In this document: one piece after another, positions 60,269 to 64,000 of the stretch
Layout of the letters: every line of letters starts with the position of its first letter
Position numbering within the stretch: position 1 is the first letter of the stretch
DNA from: an uncultured Oscillospiraceae bacterium
Lineage (GTDB): Bacteria > Bacillota > Clostridia > Oscillospirales > Acutalibacteraceae
Assembly: GCA_900549775.1 (NCBI GenBank)
Contig: URPR01000001.1
Location: 1 to 64,000, forward strand
Direction: 5' to 3'
DNA length: 64,000 nt
The notes under the pieces: generated by a model
Seen by the model: the letters and a program-made list of their open reading frames with translations, nothing else
What the model was told of the DNA's origin: nothing
The model's database searches: none
Position numbers and translations under genes: made by a program

Positions 60269-61627
60269 TTACAAATTTCTAAGTCCTTTAGGGTATTTGT
60301 TTTTAATTTTTCCGTTTGAGTATTTTCCAAAGCCTATAGGAATGCCTTCTACAGTTATGCCGATATATCCTGGTTGGCAGTTACTGCAAGGAATTTCTTC
60401 GCCTTTTAAGAATGCTGCTATTTCGTTTGAATCTTGATGAAAATTGATTTTATTATTAATTTCATTTTCTTTAGCTGCCATAAAAACGGCATGATGTGGC
60501 TCTATATGGGACTTTTTTCCCTCGGCAAATAAAACTCCGGCCCTAATTACATTTAAATTTCTTATATCTGGCATTTCGTATGGCAAGATGAAAAATTTGT
60601 TGTTTATATTTTCTAAAGGGCCGTATAACTCGCTACTGAATAGGTTGCTGAAAAGTTTTTCGGCTTTGAGTAGATCTTTTTCTTTTGACTTAATTTTATA
60701 AGCAGGAACGGTATTTTTTTGATGACTTTTTTTTACTAGTTTAGCAACGAAGTGGCCTTCTCCGCATTCTATTGGGGTTATTCTTTTAGCAAACGCCAAA
60801 TTATTTCCAGCAAAACTGTATGCACTGTCGGCGTTTCTTGCACAAGAATACTTTATTTCTGAAATTTCAAAATCATCATTCTCTTTTAAAAATTTACAAA
60901 TTACCTTTTCATTTTCTTCAGGAGAAAAAGTACATGTGGAGTAAACTAATTCTCCGTTTTCTTTTAGGGCAAATTTGGCGCAGTTTAAGATTTCCAGCTG
61001 CCGTCTAGCACAGGATATGCTGTGCTCTTTTGACCATTCATCTATGGCTTGAGGATTTTTTCTGAACATACCTTCTCCAGAGCAAGGAGCGTCTACTAAG
61101 ACTTTATCGAAAAAACCAGAAAGTCTGTAGCAAAGGATATCAACTTTGCAGCTTGAAACGACAGCATTTCTTATTCCCATGCGTTCGATATTTGAAAGCA
61201 AAGTATGTGCTCTGTTTTTTATTACTTCGTTTGCCCACAGTAGCCCTGCTCTGCCCAACTTTTCAGCAATCTGTGTGGACTTTCCTCCGGGGGAAGCGCA
61301 TAAATCCAAAACTTTTTCACCGGGCTTTACATCAAGTACAGTGACTGCAAAACTGGCAGAAGGTTCCTGCACATAAAATGCCCCGGCGTGGTGAAGCGGA
61401 TGAGTGCCTATTTTTTGTATTTCGTTGCTTATATAGAAATTATTATCTGCAAAAGGGGTAGGGGATAGCTGCATGTTTATGATTTTCTTAAATTTTTCCA
61501 AGCTCACTTTTAAAGTATTTACCCTGAGTCCTCTGTATGGGGGACTGTTGTAGCAAGATATAAATTTATTAAAATCGGATTTTAACAAATTTTTCATTTC
61601 AATTTTAAAATCAATTGGCAATTCCAT
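60269..61627 (-). CDS. RsmB/RsmF-type rRNA cytosine-5 methyltransferase
   Basis: A 452-aa SAM-dependent methyltransferase. N-terminal RNA-binding part (LRVNTLKVS, HAGAFYVQEPSASFA), the SAM core (VLDLCASPGGKSTQIAEKL), motif IV VLVDAPCSGEGMF with one catalytic Cys and motif VI YSTCTFSPEENEKV with the other, then a C-terminal RsmF-like/PUA-type extension. The target is a cytosine of 16S rRNA in relatives; which one cannot be read here. ATG 61627 or TTG 61633 may be the start. Confidence 0.9.
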   Translation of the reverse strand: MELPIDFKIEMKNLLKSDFNKFISCYNSPPYRGLRVNTLKVSLEKFKKIINMQLSPTPFADNNFYISNEIQKIGTHPLHHAGAFYVQEPSASFAVTVLDVKPGEKVLDLCASPGGKSTQIAEKLGRAGLLWANEVIKNRAHTLLSNIERMGIRNAVVSSCKVDILCYRLSGFFDKVLVDAPCSGEGMFRKNPQAIDEWSKEHSISCARRQLEILNCAKFALKENGELVYSTCTFSPEENEKVICKFLKENDDFEISEIKYSCARNADSAYSFAGNNLAFAKRITPIECGEGHFVAKLVKKSHQKNTVPAYKIKSKEKDLLKAEKLFSNLFSSELYGPLENINNKFFILPYEMPDIRNLNVIRAGVLFAEGKKSHIEPHHAVFMAAKENEINNKINFHQDSNEIAAFLKGEEIPCSNCQPGYIGITVEGIPIGFGKYSNGKIKNKYPKGLRNL

Positions 61628-61784
61628 TTTCAAAAAACTCCTATAAAAAATTAGAATAAAATTAAATCAGATACAGATAATAATATTGCAAGCCGAGATC
61701 GCTTGCAAAGAAAAGAGAAACCATTGTATAAACAGATTGGCTCATTGGATCACAAACATTGAGTTGTTTGAGGAGGTGGACCTA

Positions 61785-61877
61785 ATGGCACAAAACAATA
61801 ATCAAAATAAAAACCAGAATCAGAACAAGAATCAAAACCAAAATAAGAACAGTGAAAACAGTCAAAACTGCAAATAG
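61785..61877 (+). CDS. Asn/Gln-rich 30-residue peptide
   Basis: A 30-aa peptide built from Asn, Gln and Lys (MAQNNNQNKNQNQNKNQ...) that ends NSQNCK. AGGAGGTGG lies 7 nt before the ATG and a strong terminator 28 nt after the stop, so it looks translated. Function unknown. The composition recalls gamma-type spore proteins, but the peptide is much shorter. A small hairpin TTGCAAG/CTTGCAA lies at 61687-61709 upstream. Confidence 0.6.
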   Translation: MAQNNNQNKNQNQNKNQNQNKNSENSQNCK

Positions 61878-61904
61878 TTAAAATTTAAATCAATTTAATT
61901 TCAA

Positions 61905-61945
61905 AATACCATCTCTAAAGGATGATTTAGAGGTGGTATTTGCTG
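61905..61945 (+). terminator. Terminator after the Asn/Gln-rich peptide
   Basis: A 15-bp stem (61905-61919 with 61926-61940) with G-T pairs, followed by a T-containing tail. On the minus strand it also faces the end of mrnC. Confidence 0.75.
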
Positions 61946-61946
61946 T

Positions 61947-62351
61947 TTAATTGTTGTCGGCTGAAGGGGAAATGATATTGAAAAGTTCGCGAAGTCGTTC
62001 TATTTTGCCTTTTAAGTATAAATATCCGAACAAAGTCTCAAGTCCTGTAGCATTATGATATTGAACGAGTGTAGCGTTTTTGGGGATGTTTTTTGTATGA
62101 GAATTTTTTCCCTTTCTAAATACATCTTTTTCTTCATCTGTAAGATGCGGGAAAAGTTGTTCTACATATTCGGCTTGAGATTGACAGCATACCTTTTCGA
62201 CGCTTCTTTTGTGGAGTTTATTAACGGCACATCTGTTTTGGCAAATAATCTGATCTCTTACGAAAAGCTCAAAGACAGCGTCGCCTATAAACGCTAGCGA
62301 AAGTGGATTTAAGCTTTTATAATCGCAATTTTCATTGTACAATCTTTCCAA
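61947..62351 (-). CDS. mrnC: Mini-ribonuclease 3
   Basis: Mini-III (134 aa), an RNase III catalytic domain without a dsRNA-binding domain, matures 23S rRNA in Firmicutes. LAFIGDAVFELFVRD carries the catalytic Asp, the middle KLHKRSVEKVCCQSQA and GKNSHTKNIPKNA are family-typical, and NATGLETLFGYLYL carries the second acidic site. It lies just downstream of obg, 14 nt away, on the minus strand. Confidence 0.94.
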   Translation of the reverse strand: MERLYNENCDYKSLNPLSLAFIGDAVFELFVRDQIICQNRCAVNKLHKRSVEKVCCQSQAEYVEQLFPHLTDEEKDVFRKGKNSHTKNIPKNATLVQYHNATGLETLFGYLYLKGKIERLRELFNIISPSADNN

Positions 62352-62365
62352 GATTTAACACGCAC

Positions 62366-63637
62366 CTACTCAATAAAATCAAATTCAAAATCGTATATAT
62401 TAACAGTATCACCATCTTTTATGCCTTTTTTTATCAAAGCATCGTTTATTCCGCTAGAAGAAAGGACTTTTTGGAAGTACTGTAATGAGTCATAGTCATC
62501 GAAGTTAATGGAATCTAATAATTTTAAAAGCCATTTTCCTTCAATTTTGTAAACACCATTTTCTTTAGTTATGGTAAATGTTCTATCTTTTTCTTTGAAT
62601 TCAATGTTGTCCACAGTTTCTTCTGCCTCAAATACTTTTATGGGTGGCAGCTTTGCAAGTTTTTCTTCTATAGCATCTAAAAGTTTGTCGGTACCGTAGT
62701 TTATTGGAGCCATTATAGGGAAGAACTCTAATCCGAGGTTGTTTACAAATGCTTTAAAATCAGATATTTGAGCATCCGTAGCTAAGTCGCATTTATTTCC
62801 AACGACCAGCATAGGGCGCAAAGCAAGTTCAGGATTAAAGACTTTTATTTCATTATTTATAATCTGAAAATCGTTTTTAGGATCACGACCTTCGCTTCCG
62901 GAAATATCAACAACGTGAACCAGTAGTCTGCATCTTTCTACATGTCGCAAAAACTGGTGCCCAAGGCCTATGCCATCTTTAGCACCTTCTATTATTCCGG
63001 GAATGTCGGCCATAACGAACGAACGATTTTTATTTCGAGTAACTACCCCTAAAACAGGGCTCAGTGTAGTAAAGTGATAGTCAGCTATAACTGGTTTTGC
63101 AGAGCTTACCACTGAGATTAACGTTGATTTACCTACGTTGGGAAAACCGACAAGACCTACATCTGCAAGGAGTTTTAGTTCCAGTTGTACTTCAAGTTCC
63201 TCTCCATCATCGCCAGGTTTAGAAAAACGAGGAGCTTGCCTTGTGGAGGTAGCAAAGTGCATATTTCCAAGGCCACCTTTGCCGCCTTTGGCTATCACAG
63301 TTTCCTTGTCTGTAGAGATGTCGGCGATAATTTTGCCAGTATTAGCGTTTTTGACTATGGTACCTTTAGGTACTTTTATTATTAAGTTGGGAGCGCTTTT
63401 GCCAGCGCAGCGGGAAGCTTTGCCATTCTGCCCATTTTCTGCTACATATTTTCTTTTATATCTAAAGTCGGCGAGTGTAGAAAGATTACTGTCGACCTTA
63501 AATATAATGTCCCCCCCTTTTCCACCGTCCCCTCCATCGGGACCGCCATTTGCTACATATTTTTCTCTGTGAAAGGAAACGGCACCGTTTCCGCCATTTC
63601 CGGCTTTTATTTTTATTTTTGCTATATCTACAAACAT
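62366..63637 (-). CDS. obg: GTPase Obg/CgtA
   Basis: Obg (423 aa), a ribosome-assembly and stress GTPase required for sporulation onset in Bacillus. The N-terminal Obg fold is glycine-rich (IKAGNGGNGAVSFHREKYV, PDGGDGGKGGDIIF), the G domain has GFPNVGKST, DIPGIIEGAKDGIGLG and NKCDL, and a C-terminal OCT domain ends the protein. Start ATG 63637 follows GGAGG; the upstream open frame (to 63706) belongs to the repeat region. Confidence 0.96.
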   Translation of the reverse strand: MFVDIAKIKIKAGNGGNGAVSFHREKYVANGGPDGGDGGKGGDIIFKVDSNLSTLADFRYKRKYVAENGQNGKASRCAGKSAPNLIIKVPKGTIVKNANTGKIIADISTDKETVIAKGGKGGLGNMHFATSTRQAPRFSKPGDDGEELEVQLELKLLADVGLVGFPNVGKSTLISVVSSAKPVIADYHFTTLSPVLGVVTRNKNRSFVMADIPGIIEGAKDGIGLGHQFLRHVERCRLLVHVVDISGSEGRDPKNDFQIINNEIKVFNPELALRPMLVVGNKCDLATDAQISDFKAFVNNLGLEFFPIMAPINYGTDKLLDAIEEKLAKLPPIKVFEAEETVDNIEFKEKDRTFTITKENGVYKIEGKWLLKLLDSINFDDYDSLQYFQKVLSSSGINDALIKKGIKDGDTVNIYDFEFDFIE

Positions 63638-63681
63638 TTTTCCTCCTTCCGCTTTTCTTTGAAGGAAAAGAAAAGCTTGGC

Positions 63682-63774
63682 AAAAGAAACTAAGTTCCGC
63701 CTCCAATAAGTTTTATGAAAATTTTATTGCCTTTTTCAGCGAAATGTAAGACTAATTGATTTGAGACTAAAATA
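63682..63774. repeat. Diverged tandem repeat unit 1 between rpmA and obg
   Basis: Unit 1 of two similar 93-bp units set about 101 bp apart. Each contains AAACTAAGTTCCGC-like sequence, a hairpin (here 63705-63728, AATAAGTTT/AAATTTTATT with one G-T pair), and TTGATTTG near its end. On the minus strand it is the leader between rpmA and obg. Confidence 0.65.
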
Positions 63775-63781
63775 AGTTCAA

Positions 63782-63874
63782 AAAAAGGAACTGAGTTTCG
63801 CACCTAATTAAATTTGATGAAAATTTAATTACTTTTTTCTGTGAATTGGTTTAGTTGATTTGTGGTTAAAAAAT
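63782..63874. repeat. Diverged tandem repeat unit 2 between rpmA and obg
   Basis: Unit 2, similar to unit 1 along its whole length (GGAACTGAGTTTCGC, GATGAAAATTTAATTAC, GTTGATTTG). Its hairpin is 63806-63830, AATTAAATTT/AAATTTAATT; the pairing is kept though the bases changed relative to unit 1. Confidence 0.65.
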
Positions 63875-63909
63875 GAGAATAACATATTTCGATCTCACGA
63901 ATAATAAAT

Positions 63910-63932
63910 AAGGGAGGAAAATATCCTCCCTA
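63910..63932 (-). terminator. Terminator after rpmA
   Basis: A stem AAGGGAGGA/TCCTCCCTT-like (63911-63931) followed on the minus strand by TTATTTATTATT, directly after the rpmA stop. Confidence 0.75.
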
Positions 63933-63939
63933 AGCCAAA

Positions 63940-64000
63940 TTATTCAGCGGCGGTATAAACACAAGCACGTTTTCTATCTCTGCCGAACCTTTCAAATCTA
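63940..64000 (-). CDS. rpmA: 50S ribosomal protein L27 (3' end only)
   Basis: The window edge cuts this gene. The last 19 codons read RFERFGRDRKRACVYTAAE, the conserved C-terminus of L27 (typical K/R-FER-GRD-K-x-SVY). The gene order rpmA-obg is standard. L27 lies near the peptidyl transferase centre. Confidence 0.9.
   Translation of the reverse strand, partial: RFERFGRDRKRACVYTAAE

Overview
The window is chromosomal DNA from a low-GC, endospore-forming member of the Clostridia. The evidence is the sporulation genes gpr and spoIIP, a SCIFF peptide with its radical SAM maturase beside yajC, a lysine riboswitch on an nhaC-type gene, and Firmicutes-style gene neighbourhoods (SRP RNA-dnaX-ybaB-recR; decarboxylase-darA-holB-ricT; obg next to rpmA; hisS-aspS; greA-lysS). 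Most of the window is ordinary housekeeping DNA with sigma-A promoters that match the consensus well (17-bp spacers are common) and many TTG or GTG starts. No CRISPR array, prophage or complete IS element is visible.

Layout. 0-12 kb: initiator tRNA, yqzL-like/recO/mutS2, a secreted protein, prfB, a LURP-one-like protein, typA, folD, a hemolysin III family protein, rpsB and tsf. 12-24 kb is the accessory-looking part: an NhaC antiporter under a lysine riboswitch; a ubiquitin-specific-protease-like enzyme carrying a Nif11-type double-glycine leader; acpS/nnrD; a lipoprotein; PdaA; a Cys-rich peptide with its own double-glycine leader; small secreted proteins; MecA; an XRE/DUF2178 pair; gpr and spoIIP. 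24-34 kb: tyrS, tRNA-Gln and tRNA-Pro, a membrane-anchored GT8 glycosyltransferase, tex, rubrerythrin, two ribbon-helix-helix proteins, yajC and the SCIFF locus. 34-52 kb: exoA, a GldA/F/G-like ABC system, the darA-holB-ricT cluster, mgsA, hisS, aspS, a decayed secreted-protein gene, lysS, greA, rimO, pgsA. 52-64 kb: SRP RNA, dnaX, ybaB, recR, smpB, a peptidase MA-like protein, tmRNA, a GIY-YIG-like protein with altered catalytic positions, metG, an RsmB/RsmF-type methyltransferase, mrnC, obg and the 3' end of rpmA.

Two things stand out. First, four intergenic elements of about 77-105 bp (11692-11796, 21703-21787, 26092-26168, 54551-54630) share one architecture: a perfect GC-rich outer inverted repeat enclosing exactly three adjacent hairpins with almost no unpaired bases, so each strand folds into a cloverleaf or four-way junction. 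Sequences differ between copies while pairing is kept. I know of no named family with this form. Second, a eukaryote-like deubiquitinase (13729-15258) begins with a RiPP-type Nif11 leader ending in SGG. The codons for SGG also form a perfect Shine-Dalgarno for an internal ATG that opens a Sec signal peptide, so two export routes may be encoded in one gene. Together with a Cys-rich VSGG-leader peptide, an exported GT8 enzyme and several small secreted proteins, this suggests (inference only) a bacterium living in close contact with a eukaryotic host.
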